Shown: one piece after another, positions 1-26,985 of the stretch | Numbering within the stretch: the first letter of the stretch is position 1 | Layout of the letters: each line of letters starts with the position of its first letter | DNA from: Anolis sagrei | Taxonomy: Eukaryota > Chordata > Lepidosauria > Squamata > Anolidae | Length of the DNA: 64,000 nucleotides | NCBI RefSeq assembly: GCF_037176765.1 | Contig: NC_090034.1 | Span: 90,676,000 to 90,739,999, forward strand | Direction of reading: 5' to 3' | Notes under the pieces: model-generated | Database searches by the model: none | Seen by the model: the letters and a program-made list of their open reading frames with translations, nothing else | Told to the model about the DNA's origin: nothing | Translations under genes and position numbers: made by a program

Positions 1-100
1 CAAAATGTCATGAGAGAATGCTTCTGGAACATGGCCATACAGTCCAGAAAAGTCACAGCAACCCAGTGATTCTGGCCACGAAAGCCTTCAACAACACAAT
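1..100 (+). repeat. Penelope-like palindromic repeat arm, partial
   Basis: Matches the arm found elsewhere in the window (GAATGCTTCTGGAACATGGCC, then CCAGTGATT, then AAAGCCTTCAACAACACAAT). It is cut by the window edge. Confidence 0.7.
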
Positions 101-1972
101 TGCAAAGAGTGCTTGCCATTGGCATTGAATATTCCTCTTTCGTAAAGGGTAGAGAAGGCCTGGAATTGCGAAGCGATGACGATGCTCATTGAGCTGATGA
201 ATTTCCTTTCCAGTATCCTGGATTTTTCTAGAAGTGCAACTGCGTCAAAAAACAAGAGCTAGACCGGAACATCTCCATTTTATAGAAGGCCTGGATGCTC
301 TGTTTCTAACCTCATCCTTCTCTCTCTTGAATAAGGGAGGGAGCCTCCTTTTTTACCATTGTTTACAGGGATTTAAAGACAGCAGATATTTATATTTGAC
401 TCCAACAGATCTAAACTCATGATTGCCAAGGATTTTCTTTTGTTGATTTTTAATATAATTTCCCAGGCTTTTTATCTCAGGGTTCTGGAGATAAAAGCTA
501 ATTTAAGGATATGGCATAGATTTCAACACAGATACATTACACAAATCAAAATAACCCCGATCTGAAATGCAAAAGGACTCAGTCTAGCAGTATCAGTTTC
601 AAGCGAGGAAGAAGCAATGGTATTTACATGAATTGCATTCAGTCTAGTTGGATTACTTTTGCGCAGACGGGAAAGCAAGAGCCCTTTTGCCTGTGAGGGA
701 GCTGCTTGCTTTCAGATCAGCTGGCAATTATAGGGATCCGTCCTGTTCATGTGACTGTCGCATCGGTGAGATTAGGAGGCAGAGATGTGCTGCGTGCAGC
801 CAGGCACGCTCCAAGGAGCAGCATCTGAAAGATGTCCAAGATTCCTCCTCAGGGATTTGAGTAATAGAAAAGGCACTTCCTCACAAGAAATACCGTCATG
901 GGGAGGGGTAGCAATCTCTATCCCATAAGGACCAGGTTCTGTAAGTGTGCATTTTTGGGGAGAATGAGCCCCTACTACAGCTACATTGTACCATCATAAA
1001 GTAATTTCCTCCCCATCTTGTAAAGAAGGTCACACACAGAATATACGACACAATTCATGTTGTGTTGCCCTTTCTTGGAACTGTTGCTTCAGCTCTCAAT
1101 GTATATAATATCTGGTTAAAGCTCTCCTACTCCAGTTAAAGCCCTCCAGTTTCAATCTCAAAGGTAGAGCCATCGAGATGATTACTGGTCATACCTCAGT
1201 AAATGCCATTGATTTCAATGGGTCTGTTCTAGATGGGACTAAAAAGGGATTTTGTCCTGCTTCTGTGAGCAGATAGCTATTTATTTTGCTCTAGATGGCC
1301 ACGAGCAACAAGGAGGAGGAAAATATGCAATTTGAGCTCGAGCATAAATTGAATATACTTCTTGTTTGGCTTTGTGGGAAGTGAGTAATGAAATGTCCTT
1401 GTTTTCCTAGTAGAAAAAGAGAGAAAGAAACCTGTTCTGTTAGGGAAAATCTGGATGCTGATTGTTACTATGGTTATAGATGGCAAATGCTGAGAAATTT
1501 CCAATTGGAGCATATTTTGCTGGCTCTAAACCTGCCTAAACCTAGATACAACTAAACGGAAAAAAAGACTAGAATAGGCCACTCTTTCTCTCAAGGTCAT
1601 AGCCACTGCAGCTAGGATGTGGTGGCTGTAAAATGCTCAGAGGATGGGAGTACGTGCAGAGGCTACATTGGACTGTGGTGTCTGTCTGCTTAATGCGCTC
1701 TTGGTGGACATGGCACTCTGCTCCTGGCCACCAAGTGTCACTGCAGTAACTGGATGCTTGCAGTAAGATGGGGACATTGTCTTGTTGGTAATGAACAAGT
1801 GTTTCCCATTACATGTTTTCACAGTTAGTATGACGATGAAGCAGCAGTCAGTATTAAGTCATTGTTTTTCCCGTCTACTATGGCTATTGTTTGCCCCCAA
1901 GCAGTTGCACACAGAGTATTTGATTACCATCATTAATGCTTCTTAAATCTGAAGATCTAGGCTGCAAGAGGA

Positions 1973-2012
<40 letters not shown>

Positions 2013-4244
2013 ATATATTATATTATATACACATACATACATATCCTGAAGACCTAGGCTGCAAGAAAAACAAGAGGAATACACACACACACACATCAAC
2101 ATATGTTATAGATGTTTTGTAAAGTAAAATTATTGTTGCAAGAGATATTTTACTTTCTTATAAGATGGGTCAGAGCAGAAGACTTTCTTATAACCCTCAC
2201 CCACATTGTGCTTCAGTAGTTATATATATATATATATTTAATATACTAAACATACCAAGTTTGTATGAAAATGTGATTTCTATTTCCTGTGCTGGTCTAT
2301 GACCGAAATAATTATTTGATTTGATTTAATATAAGATGGGTACACATTATATTTCATTGTGGATTGCTATGGGATGGTGTTACCACATCTGTAAACTAAG
2401 GTCCAGAATTATGTAGTATGCCATGGGTCTTAAAACTGTGCTTGAATAAAATTAGTTAGAAATATTTCTGCAGTATTGTGAAGATGAGTTGGCTGCATTG
2501 AAATAAAATGGCTTCTGCTTCATCCAGTAGTGACTGTATCATGTTCCATATTAGAGGAAAATAAGTGTTTTAGCACCAAGTAAGAGCCTCTTGACTAAAC
2601 CTTGAAATATTTTAAAGTCTTTTGATTTGATTTATCTTTGTATCTCTTTGTTTGGAACAATGTGACTGCAACAGTTTGGTATGCTAATTCTTTGTGAAAT
2701 TACTAGAGCTAGGATCTTCAGTAACCCACTATAACTTTGGGCAGAAAGCTAAACAGTTGGCATGATACTGGAGCAGAGCATCATGAGACCTAGAGATTTT
2801 GGAGTTGCATGCTGTCTGCTAATGGCTGCTGATCAATGACAGCAAGGTGATCTTGTTCAAGGTCAAAAAGCAAGATATGATGGATGGGAGGTATCGGATA
2901 CCAGTTTTTCACCAAGTTACCTGATTTCAGGGGAGGGGAATTAAACAGGTCTTAAATTGTTTTCACAGATATACCTTCCCTAATTGTTATTTCTTGGTTA
3001 TTTCTTACTGTCTTCACATAGACCACATAGATTTGTTTGCCTCATAAGAGAAACATGGTGTGAAGTAAATTAGGTATTCATAGCTTAGTGGGGTGTCTCA
3101 ATTATAATTGGGGCTATTGACGTAGATTGTATCTGGTGGCAAACTAGAATCCCGAAGAGCAAATTTTGAAGCTGTCATAGTAAACACAGTGAAATAATCT
3201 TACCGTGGTATTGTACAATGATGCATAGTTAAACTTGTAAAGTGGGGCAAAGCCCCTTCTACTGGGTAATGTTGAACTACAATTCCCAGCGGCACTACCA
3301 GTGTCAAGTGCTACAGAAGATCATGGACTTCTAACATCTGGAGGGCCCCATTTTGCCCTCCTGTTGTAAAATACCTGCCTATAAGAGTCCACATATTTTC
3401 CATTATTAATTCCTGTAGCTTAAATTGAACACAGGTGAAACCAGCAATATATAAAGCAAAGTTAAGTGCAGAGAAGTTTTAGAAATCCAAAATGAAAAGA
3501 TCATCATTATATAACTACTTTGAAAACAGTGACGATGTGCTTTCTTGATGTGTGACCTCAACAACTGCTTCTGAGTCAGAGCAGAAGACTTGTCAAGCAT
3601 TCTGCTGCATCCCATAGCGCAAAAACACCATTACTTCATGCACATGTGTGGACAGTTGAAACACAAGTTTGACAATAGGGGACAATAGGGGAACATGGCA
3701 GTTCATGTAGTATGTTCTCTGTTAGATATCATTACTGAAGGTATGTAAAATAATAATGAACTATTTCAGATATGCAATAAAATATTACACTACTAATTTT
3801 TGTAACCCCTACAGAGATGCCTTTGACAAAGCTGTCTTTATCTCTTCAGAATCAAATTATAGCCCAATTTAATATCTGCCAATTCATTTTGACCTTCATT
3901 CCTATTCCATTTTTTCTACTGGTGCTACTGGAATTTATGTTTAGCCTCGAAAGTAATTAACATATTCATATGTTTAGTACAGTAAAACATGTAGAACATG
4001 TTTGGATATTTATGATATCAAATATGTTCTTGACTACACTGTCTTAAATCAGAGCAACATAAGAACCATCTTTGAAGGGACGTCAACAACAACAACAAAA
4101 AAGACACAGAAAAGGGTCTGTGAGAATGGTTACAGTAAGTTTAGTTGAATAGAAAACAAATTCCTTGGATAAAGTTAACAAGTTTCTTGAAATCCCATTT
4201 CAGTATTTCTAGGTAGAGAAACGGTAGATAGGTCAGCCAGCAAA
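101..4244. other. Non-coding flank upstream of GAPDHS
   Basis: I see no conserved coding segment here. It holds a GT microsatellite at 1974-2008, around which a short block containing CTAGGCTGCAAGA occurs twice (about 1955 and 2053), and a short TA run near 2220-2236. No TATA box or CpG island convincingly marks the GAPDHS promoter. Confidence 0.5.
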
Positions 4245-18468
<14,224 letters not shown>

Positions 18469-18778
18469 ACACTGCCCACACCTCACATTCCAGGCTAACA
18501 GAGTGGCCTCACCTCCTTTAGTCAATAGGTTTGATCTCCTGGCCCCGTTCTTTGCTTCAACCACAGGACCCTGAACACTGCACCTTATGTGTCACTGTAA
18601 AGCTTTTTGTGTGTACATGTGAGTGTGACTCCTGCTTTCCACAGCAGCTTGTATGAGCTTAAAAATTGTAGTGAAGACAAATTACACCAAATTTCCCCTG
18701 GAGAAAAGAGAGTTTATCCTCTGGGGTTGCGCGTTGGTTTGTGTGGCTGTAGTGTCCAGGAGATCTTCTAAGTGTTAA

Positions 18779-18784
18779 AATAAA
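18779..18784 (+). terminator. GAPDHS: GAPDHS polyadenylation signal
   Basis: An AATAAA hexamer about 310 bases after the GAPDHS stop, giving a short single-exon 3' UTR. No other AATAAA lies between it and the stop. Confidence 0.75.
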
Positions 18785-19060
18785 ACCACTGAAGTTATGT
18801 GAACAAGAAATGCACTTCTGAGTCTCTTAACCTGCGAAAAAACCTGAAATTCACATTTTTATTATATCAAATATGTCTCTTTCTATGACAAGTCAGTGTT
18901 GATATCTTTCTGAAATGCCATATGCCTTGCAAAATGCTGTTCCCCAACAACTTTTGAATCTCAGTGCTCCATGTTATGGGAAAAAAGAAGATGAAAATAT
19001 TAGAGCTTTAAGTAAAATGTTTACTGCTGTAAGTACCCAAGGAACTGAAGATTAGTAACT

Positions 19061-19408
19061 GGGCCCCCTGATGGCACAGTGGGTTAAACCGCTGAGCTAC
19101 TGAAATTGCTGACTGAAAAGTTGGTGGTTCGAATCCAGGGAGCGGAGTGAGCACCCACTGTTAGCCCCTGCTTCTGCCAAACTAGCAGTTTGAAAACATG
19201 CAAATGTCAGTAGATCAATAGGTACCGCTTCTGTGGGAAAGTAACAGCACTCCATGCAGTCATGCTGGCCACATGACCTTGGAGGTGTCTACAGACAACG
19301 ACGGCTCTTTGGCTTAGAAATTGAGATGAGCATCACCCCCCAGACTAGACTTAAATGGAGATGAGCACCACGACTAGACTTAATGTCAGGGTAACCTTTA
19401 CCTTTATC
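19061..19408 (+). repeat. Sauria-type tRNA-derived SINE
   Basis: Nearly full copy: GATGGCACAGTGGGTTAAAC head, box B GGTTCGAATCC and a CTTTACCTTT tail. A block with GAGATGAGCA is duplicated near the 3' end. Confidence 0.85.
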
Positions 19409-19553
19409 CTGGTCTAGACCAATTGTATCACAAGACATGAAAAAGTGTTTCCTTTAATGAGTTGCCGTGACACAGAGAAACATAGGATTTCTATTTGCTA
19501 AGCTTTAGTATGTTCATTGAGTACTAATTATGGAGACATGACATGATCTAATT

Positions 19554-19674
19554 CAACGGTTCTCAATCTGTGGGTCCCCAGATGTTTTGGCCTTCAACTC
19601 CCAGAATTCCTAACAGCTGGTAAACTGGATGGGATTTCTGGGAGTTGTAGGCCAAAACACCCGGAGAACCACTG
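19554..19674. mobile_element. Small palindromic hAT-type MITE
   Basis: Same family as 9697-9826. The 8-bp duplication ATCTAATT is at 19546-19553 and 19675-19682. Confidence 0.8.
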
Positions 19675-20449
19675 ATCTAATTGGAGGACTGTTTCTTATT
19701 GGAAGAAATTGGTTGTATCCAACTGCTTCTTTTTGCAAACAGAATGCACCTAATGCTTGAGCAAGGAGACGCTATTAATCTTTGCAGATCCATTGCTGTG
19801 CTCCATACCATTTGAAAAGGTCTTCAAAGTTTGGAGGACCTTTGAAGTGCAGGGAGTAGGGAGGAATTAGCAAAATTGGGTTTCTCACTCTGCAGAATGT
19901 TTTTTAATGGGGTAAAAAACTGGATACAGTTTTTATTGAGACTAGAGGAATCCTTGATCTTGAAAGTCTGCAGAACAGCTGCCTGAGGTATGTTTCCCAT
20001 GGCAGGGAGAAATCATAATATCCTTTATTCATATATCTTCATGTACAACTGGGCTGGATAACTCCAAAAGGGAGCTTGTCATTGACAACCCAAACCCAGC
20101 TGATTTAAAGTGCTTTTGATCCACAAGAAACCCCTTTCTGAACATTTATCTATTTATAAAACTGATCTAAGTCAAGGCACAAGGCACATAAATAGTTTTG
20201 TTATAGGTTACAAGTTTGAACACCAAACTCAAGTTGTGCAACAGGGTAGGAAAAGTGTGGTGTATGTGTTCCTTAGCACCCCATTTTGAGCCTCAAAAAG
20301 CCCCAAACCCCGAAAATGGAAGCACTGAGTCAACTAAACTTGACCAAACATGTGTCTAACTGCCTTACATCTACAGAAGTTTGAGTTATCTGAAAGTGGT
20401 AAGACATTTCAGCCTCAGAGGATCTCAAATTCTTAGTTTGGCCAGAACC

Positions 20450-21330
20450 ATTTCCTTTGTCATTTCCTCAATAGAATCCATTGTTGAGCTCTTCTATCGC
20501 TTCAGGAGTTGATGCTTCTGGCAAATGCCTCTGATACGGGAAGGAATACTTTCTGGAAACTTGACCCTTATATAATGAGACTGCTTGCACAAGTATGGCT
20601 GTAACAGTATGAAAAACAGAATGTCCAAGATTTTCAGCAGATAGACCTTGAAGTTGTATATGAGCTCCTTCTGTCAGTTCCAGCTCCCCATGCAGGGACA
20701 TGAGAGAACCTTCCCACAGGATGGTAAAACATCAAAACACCCAGGTGTCCCCTGGGCAACGTTCTTGCAGACGGCCAATTCTCTCACACCAGAAGCAACT
20801 TGCAGTTTCTCAAGTTGCTCCTGACATGAAAAAAAAGTTCAAAACATCAGGTGAATTGGTGTTGAACCGTCTAAAACTTTAGGAAGCAGCTTCTAGCTAT
20901 GTCAGACTATAAAAAGCGTTTTGAAGCAGTGGTACAAGACCTATTTCCCTGGGGCTTTAATAAAGTCTTTGGAATTTGACAATGCCATTCAAATGCATGA
21001 ATTGAACAAAATGGCAACAATGGATTTACACTTAGAATTATCTCCTTCACCAAGCTTTGGCTGTACTTGGGTAGGAATAGGAACACTTACACTTGAATAG
21101 TCCTGAGGACCATATGGTTGGCTTTCAGGCATCCTATGCTGACTTCAGATCTCAGTTGTAAATCCTATTAAGAACGTGAACTTGGCATTTAACAATATTC
21201 CAGAAAGGAGCAATAACTCAAAAATGGTTTTCTTGTCAGAAGGATGCAGTTCTATCATTGGCATTGCTCTCTAACAGAATCTGAAAGTTTGGGAAAATGT
21301 TTATTGAGAAAGGTTGCCTCTTACAGCTTC
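20450..21330 (-). pseudogene. Possible decayed processed copy of an unidentified host gene
   Basis: On the minus strand a 77-codon open frame (20701-20468) contains HSVFHTVTAILVQAVSLYKG then SFPYQRHLPEASTPEAIEEL. Further upstream on the same strand another protein-like stretch reads MPESQPYGPQDYSSVSVPIP. These look more protein-like than surrounding intergenic DNA and are broken by stops. I do not recognise the source, and the start of the first frame lies in a SINE fragment. Confidence 0.25.
20683..20833 (+). repeat. Second tRNA-derived SINE family, 3' part
   Basis: Carries GCTCCCCATGCAGGGACATG, CCCTGGGCAACGTTCTTGCA and CTTGCAGTTTCTCAAGTTGC, the body and tail of the SINE best seen at 53018-53280. 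Confidence 0.75.
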
Positions 21331-21380
21331 TGATGCTGAATTAAGTATGCGAGGCAACTTGACCACCAAAACAACTCTCT

Positions 21381-21395
21381 CTCTCTCTATATATA

Positions 21396-21431
<36 letters not shown>

Positions 21432-21445
21432 TGTATGTATGTATA
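21381..21445. repeat. CT, TA and TATG microsatellites
   Basis: A compound simple repeat at the 3' end of the antisense L2 fragment that follows. Confidence 0.85.
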
Positions 21446-22140
21446 CCACACTATCTCCCCGAGGGGACTCGGGGCGGATTCCAGTATAACAATGGCAAGC
21501 ATTCAATGCCTACATAAAACACACAGTACTAACATAAAATCCCAGAAATCCCCCACATATAAAAATAACATTAAAGCATAATGTCAAATTAAGACCTTAC
21601 ACCAGTAAATTAAACCTGACATCAATAAATTAAGCTACATGTAATCAGACAAAATTCTATAATAACATAAAATCTAAACAAAACATAACCATAAGTGTAC
21701 AACAGTCAGCAAGGGTTCACAAAATGGTGTGGGTTGGCTATGTAGTCCAATGAGGTCATTGGGCTGGTGTGGACCAGGAAAGCCCAATATGAATAGTTCT
21801 CAACCAGATGCCTGGTACTTATCTCTCAACCATCTAATCCTCCTACTCTCCATATTCCAGTGAGCAAAATCGGGTCTTCAGTCGTTTTTAAAGGAGAGGA
21901 GAGAGGGGACCAGCTTTATTTCTTTAGTGAAGGCGTTCCAGAGGTGGGGGGTGACCATGGAGAAGGTCCTCCCTCTCGTTCCCACCAGCCGTTCTTGGGA
22001 TTGGGGTGGGACCAAGAGCAGGGCCTCCTCCGATGACTGCAATGCCCAGGCAGGTTTGTAAGAGAAGATGCGATCACTCAAATAGCTTGGACTCAAAGGC
22101 TTTAAAGGTAATGGCGAGCACTTTAGTCCGGAAGCAGACT
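21446..22140 (-). repeat. L2-clade LINE 3' end, antisense
   Basis: The minus strand encodes the C-terminal reverse transcriptase remnant (LRSS-like, then R..FS..P.LWN.) followed by the CCCCGAGGGGACTCGGGGCG tail. Truncated and broken. Confidence 0.75.
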
Positions 22141-22162
22141 GGCAGCCAGTGGAGCTGCTACA

Positions 22163-22997
22163 ACACTATTTATTTATTTACAATATTTGTATACTGTCCT
22201 CAACCCTGAAGGGGACTCAGGGCAGTTCACAGTGTTGGCAACAATTCAATGCCATCTATAAAAACAGTATAAAACATTAAAATCGACCCACCCATAATAA
22301 AACATTAAACATTATTAAACATCACATAAAATAGCATCACCTATCACACTGAGACATAGCCGTTGTTGTAAACAGTCCTGGGTCACTGCATTTTCAACTT
22401 TCACTTTAAATATTCCTATGATGGGCTGAACACTTGGTTCCACAACCAGGTCTTTAGCTGTCTCCTAAAGGTCAGGAGGGAGGGGGCCAATCTGATCTCA
22501 CTCGGGAGGGAGTTTCACAACCATGGGGCCATCACCGAGAAGGCCCTGTCCCTCGTCCCCACCAGCCACACCTGTGAGGCTGGTGGGGCTGAGAGCAGGA
22601 CCTCCCTGGAAGATCTTAATCTACAACTTGGTTCATAGTTTGTGGATCTCTCCCTGTATGGAGCTCCTGTTAGCAATCTGGCTGCCAATCTCTGAACCAA
22701 TTGAAGCTTATGAACCATCTTCAAAGGGAGCCTTACATAGAGAGCATTGCAGTAGTCCAAGCAGGGTGTGACTAAGGCATGGACTACTATGGCCAGATGT
22801 GGCATCTCGAGGTATGGGCGCTGCTGTAACCCCATACCTTGATTTGCCTTCCGACTGACCAGGAGTACTTCAGTCTTGTCTGGATTTAATTTCAACTGAT
22901 TAGCCCCCATCCAATCCATTACAGCTGATAGGCACTGGTTTATGGGTAGGACAGAATCCATTGTATTATTGGGATCATTGTATAGTTTACTGTACAT
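22163..22997 (-). repeat. L2-clade LINE fragment with RT C-terminus, antisense
   Basis: The minus-strand frame includes [40 protein letters not shown] and DRAFSVMAP. This is the L2/CR1-type reverse transcriptase thumb and C-terminal region. 5'-truncated, no longer coding. Confidence 0.8.
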
Positions 22998-23278
22998 TTG
23001 CTAAGTAACCTGATAAAATTTCTTCTACTAAGATCAAACTGCTTTATGGCTCAGTCTGGAGTGAGAAACAACTGTTTCCCCAAGGTGATTTTGGACTGGA
23101 GTCCCCACAATTCCAGCCAGCCTTGCCAAAGGCAAAGAATTATGAAAGTTGCAGTCCAATGTCTATGGAAAGTGGCATGAGTCCCACCTCTGCTATATTG
23201 TAATGGAGCATGGAAACTTACTTTTGAGGCTACATCTCAGCAAATCAGTATGGCCACTGGGCATGGCAATTGAAAATA

Positions 23279-24559
23279 TGAGGGTTAAATGAAAAGTAAT
23301 GCCTCCACCTTCATAACTCCTCAATAGATAGCAGTACTGGTATGCGGCAGGTACTGGATTGTTCAGTAGACTCTCCTTTACACTTTCATTTTGGCAGGAA
23401 GCCTTAGCATTGAACGATTGTGTTGTTAAAGTGTGACGTATGGAACCCTGCGCAGACGGTGGTCAATGCGACTTAAGCAACATGCAGTCATTGAATTCTT
23501 GACAGCAGAAGGTGTCACCCCAAAGGAGATTCGTCAGAGAATGCAAGCTGTTTATAGTGATTGTGTTGTTGTGAGTATTGTGTGTCATTGGACGAGTAAG
23601 TTTAAAGGTGTCGAGGTGGGAATATCTGACTTGTGTGACAAAGAGTTGGACGTCCTGCAAAAGCAACCACCGAGTTTCACAAGCAAAAGGTTGACAGATT
23701 GATTTAAGACAATTGTCGTATCAATCAGAGAGAAATTTCAAGCATAATTGGCAATTCACAAGGACGTGTGAGTCACATTATTGCTTTGCTTGACTATCGG
23801 AAGATCTGTGCATGATGGGTACCCAGGATGCTGATGCCTGAAATGAAAATTAACAGACTTGAAACTTCAGAGACTGGATCTCACCATTGTATGACATCCT
23901 CCATACATTCCAGATTTAGTACTGTATGACTTCCATCTGTTCCCGATAATGAAATCTGCGGAGACAGAACTGTGAGACGCTGGTTGCGGAAACAGTGTCA
24001 ACTTTTATTTATTTATTTATTATTCGAACTTATATTCCGCCACTCCCCTGGTGCTCGGAGTGGCTTACAAGAACGGCTAAAATCTAACACAATTTAAAAA
24101 CAATTTTAAACAATTTAAAAACAGCAATATCACAAATCAAAGGCCTGTCAAAACAGGTATGTCTTACAATCTCTGCGGAAAGCTGATAAGTCCTGCAAGG
24201 CACAGACTTCAGGTGGCAGAGTATTCCAGAGCGATGGTGCCACTGCTGTAAAGGCTCTGTGTCTGGTTGCTGTTAGACGCAAGGTCTTGACACTGGGAAT
24301 TTCTAATAGATCTTGGTCCTCAGAACGGAGGGATCTCTGGGGTTGGTAGGAGGTGAGGCGGTCCCTCTTATGTGAGGGCTTCAGAAAACTTGTCCATTGT
24401 TGGCAGAAATGTATCCAATTGTCTGGTGATTATGTGGAAAAGTGAATAGTGGTAGGTAAAGAGCACATTCTAAGGATTATTTCTGCATTTGATTTATTAA
24501 AATATCCCATCCAAATTCAAGTAACAAAGGTGGAGGCATTACTTTTAATTCAACCCTCA
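23279..24559 (+). mobile_element. Mariner transposon, internally deleted, with nested L2
   Basis: Ends TGAGGGTTAAATGAAAAGTA and its near-complement (AAAGTAATGCCTCCACC shared) are flanked by TA (23277-23278, 24560-24561). The plus strand encodes N-terminal mariner motifs (AVIEFLTAEGVTPKEIRQRM) and further on RVSHIIALLDYRKI-like and CIQLSGDYVEK-like pieces. The middle is missing, and an antisense L2 sits at 24003-24385. Confidence 0.8.
24003..24385 (-). repeat. L2-clade LINE 3' end nested in the mariner
   Basis: The minus strand reads VAPSLWNTLPPEVCALQDLS then AFRRDCKTYLF, the typical L2 C-terminus, then a tail with CCGAGCACCAGGGGAGTGGC and an AAATAAATAAAT end. Confidence 0.75.
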
Positions 24560-25461
24560 TACTAGAAGTTGTAATCCCAAACTTTGCAAAGTATGTATTT
24601 TAGCAGCATTTTTTTTAAAAAAACAACCTGACTGCTTTTCTTGCAGTTTATTATATCCTTTGCCTAGATTTCCTGGACTACAAACAAACACTAGCACATA
24701 TTACAGGCCTGGAACCGTTATTCAAAGGAAAGGGTGTTGTCTTAACACCAAGACTTCAAAGAATCCAGGGTGGGTCTGCACTGAAGGAACAAAGGACCTG
24801 GGTGGTTTGGAATCCCACCTCCCTTCCTGAACTGTTATAGCAGCCTAACATATTCTCATCTCTTACAGAATATTTTTCTTATTAAAAAGAACTCTGCTGA
24901 CAAATGAGAGAATTCAAGAGTAAAAAACTCTATTAGATTATCATGTCCAAGAAGGATAAGCTCAGATGGGAGTCTGCTTAAAGGAAGGCAAGGAAGGAAT
25001 TAGCTGACCAGGTCAGATGAGGCAGAAAAGAAGGGGCAAAGGAGGTTGCTGTTTGTGCCTGTACTATATGCCTTCCAACAGTATGCAGTTCATAATATGT
25101 AGTATGAAATAACATGACTGTATGATACACAGATAAGAGAACAAGAGTAGAATATTAAATTATATAAATACAGTGTTAATATAGCAAGCAATACAATATA
25201 CAGATAACAGAATGAAGTTGATGATAAGACTCGGTGGCTGATAACATTCTTTTCAAGTGGTAGGTCTTGGCTCAACTGTGGCTCATCGAAGTAGGATTGG
25301 GAAAGTTCCCAATCTGAAACTCTTAGTTTGAGTTGCCATTAGAGTAGTTGTAGGACCGCATGAATTTTCAGATGTTGTTGGAATGAACTGCTCATAAGAG
25401 TTAGTTAGCATAGGTAAAAGCAATATATGTTGGGAGCTGTAATTCAGTAGCATCAAAAGGA

Positions 25462-26300
25462 GTGGTTTCCAACCTTCTTTTGACAAGGGACCACTTTGAC
25501 CAGGGGCCACTCTCCAACATTATTACCTTTACTTACTTTACTTAGGTGATCCTCATTGTCCAAGTAAGATTGTCCTCCAAGTTCGGTGTCCTAGCGGTGG
25601 GTACGCAGGTGACTGTGGGACCCTATTCTTAACCTGAGTGTTCTACCACAGCGAGCACATCACTTTCCAGGTGGAAGGTGGTCCCGGTTGTGGTTGGCTT
25701 GACGCACCTTTCTCTTGGCACATTTCTCTCTTTCGCCATCCATTTGTGCCTCTTCAAATTCTACAGCACTGCTGGTCACAGTTGACCTCCAGCTAGAGTG
25801 CTCAAGGGCCAGGGCTTCCCAGTTCTCGGTGTCTATGACACAGTTTTTAAGGTTGGCATATAAAACATTATTACCAAAAGGGTTATGAATCAGTTTTTGG
25901 TCAGTTTCGGTTTGGTTATTTGGGGTGCTGATTCAGAAAATTGCATTGGATAGACCACATCAGCTCTAGTTTCTGATACAGAACATATGCCATCCAGCAG
26001 TCACCATCTGCTCACCCACAGAAAATCATATTTAATAATGTGGTCTATCCAATGCAATTTTCTGTATCAGCACCCCAAATAACCCCAGGAATAGACCTAA
26101 AAACAAAAACACCAAGGTGTCCCCACTTCCGGGCGGAATAGCTTGGCAGTCAGTCTCTCCCCTCCCAACATCCCCATTGCCTCAGCACTATAAGAGGGTT
26201 TCACGAGACCAGACACTCTAATTGCAACAGCGTAGTAATGGTGAGGCCGCAGACCATGTTTTTGTTCTTGGAGACCATTGGTGGTTGGGAACCACTGATC
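25462..26300. mobile_element. hAT-type MITE (GTGGTTCCCAACC ends) split by a LINE
   Basis: Ends AGTGGTTTCCAACC and GGTTGGGAACCACT. Its own internal arms (GCATTGGATAGACCACAT and complement, around 25945 and 26038) make a second hairpin. The host of the LINE at 25528-25863; relatives are at 54287 and 55000. Confidence 0.7.
25528..25863 (-). repeat. 5'-truncated LINE inserted in a MITE
   Basis: Bracketed by the 12-bp duplication AACATTATTACC (25516-25527, 25864-25875). The minus strand reads WEALALEHSSWRSTVTSSAV then FHLESDVLAVVEHSG and ends in an AGTAA-type tail. The C-terminal motif is of an RTE/R-type LINE, exact clade unsure. Confidence 0.65.
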
Positions 26301-26704
26301 TAAAGGTACACGGGGTCTCTATTCTGACAACGGTTAGTCATTGTAAAGTGGGAAAAAGACACAGTTGAAGGGCAATTCCCTCCATGTGTGCTACAACTCT
26401 GAACATAGAGTTGGGTATTTACTAGAGCTCTAGCCAGTTTGGGACTCTGGGAGAGGATGTCCAACATTTCATCGCCGAGAGTTCCAAGGACTGAGGAACA
26501 CTATGCTAGAGTTATGATGGTCTGATCAGCAGAAGTGGGAAGCAAGATAATTTGGAGACCAAATTTAGAGCATGTGTTGGGTTCATACAAGCTTTCAGAT
26601 GCTGTTGAACTGCAATGCCCAGCACTCCTGACCCTCAGATGTGGCTATGGCTGTTGGGACTTGGCAACACAACATTTGAAAAGCTGTACAATCACAATTC
26701 CATA

Positions 26705-26985
26705 GGGTTGCTGTAGGTTTTTCAGGCTATATGGCCGTGTTCTAGAAGCATTCTCTCTTGATGTTTTGCCTGCATGTATGGCAAGCATCCTCAGAGGTTG
26801 TGAGACCTCACAACCTCTGAGGATGCTAGCCATAGATGCAGGCAAAACATCAAGAGAGAATGCTTCTAGAACACGGCCATATAGCCTGAAAAACCTAGTA
26901 AACCTAGAAACCTAGAAAAACCTAGCTCTAGTAAATACCCAACCCAGTGATTCCAGCCATGAAAGCCTTCAACAACACAATTCCG
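26705..26985. repeat. Penelope-like near-perfect hairpin element
   Basis: The two arms meet with almost no spacer at about 26804 (GTTGTGAG|ACCTCACAAC). The right arm also contains a short CCTAGTAAA/CCTAGAAA stutter at 26890-26940. CACAATTCC(A/G)TA at 26693-26704 and 26976-26987 may be a target duplication. Confidence 0.65.
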
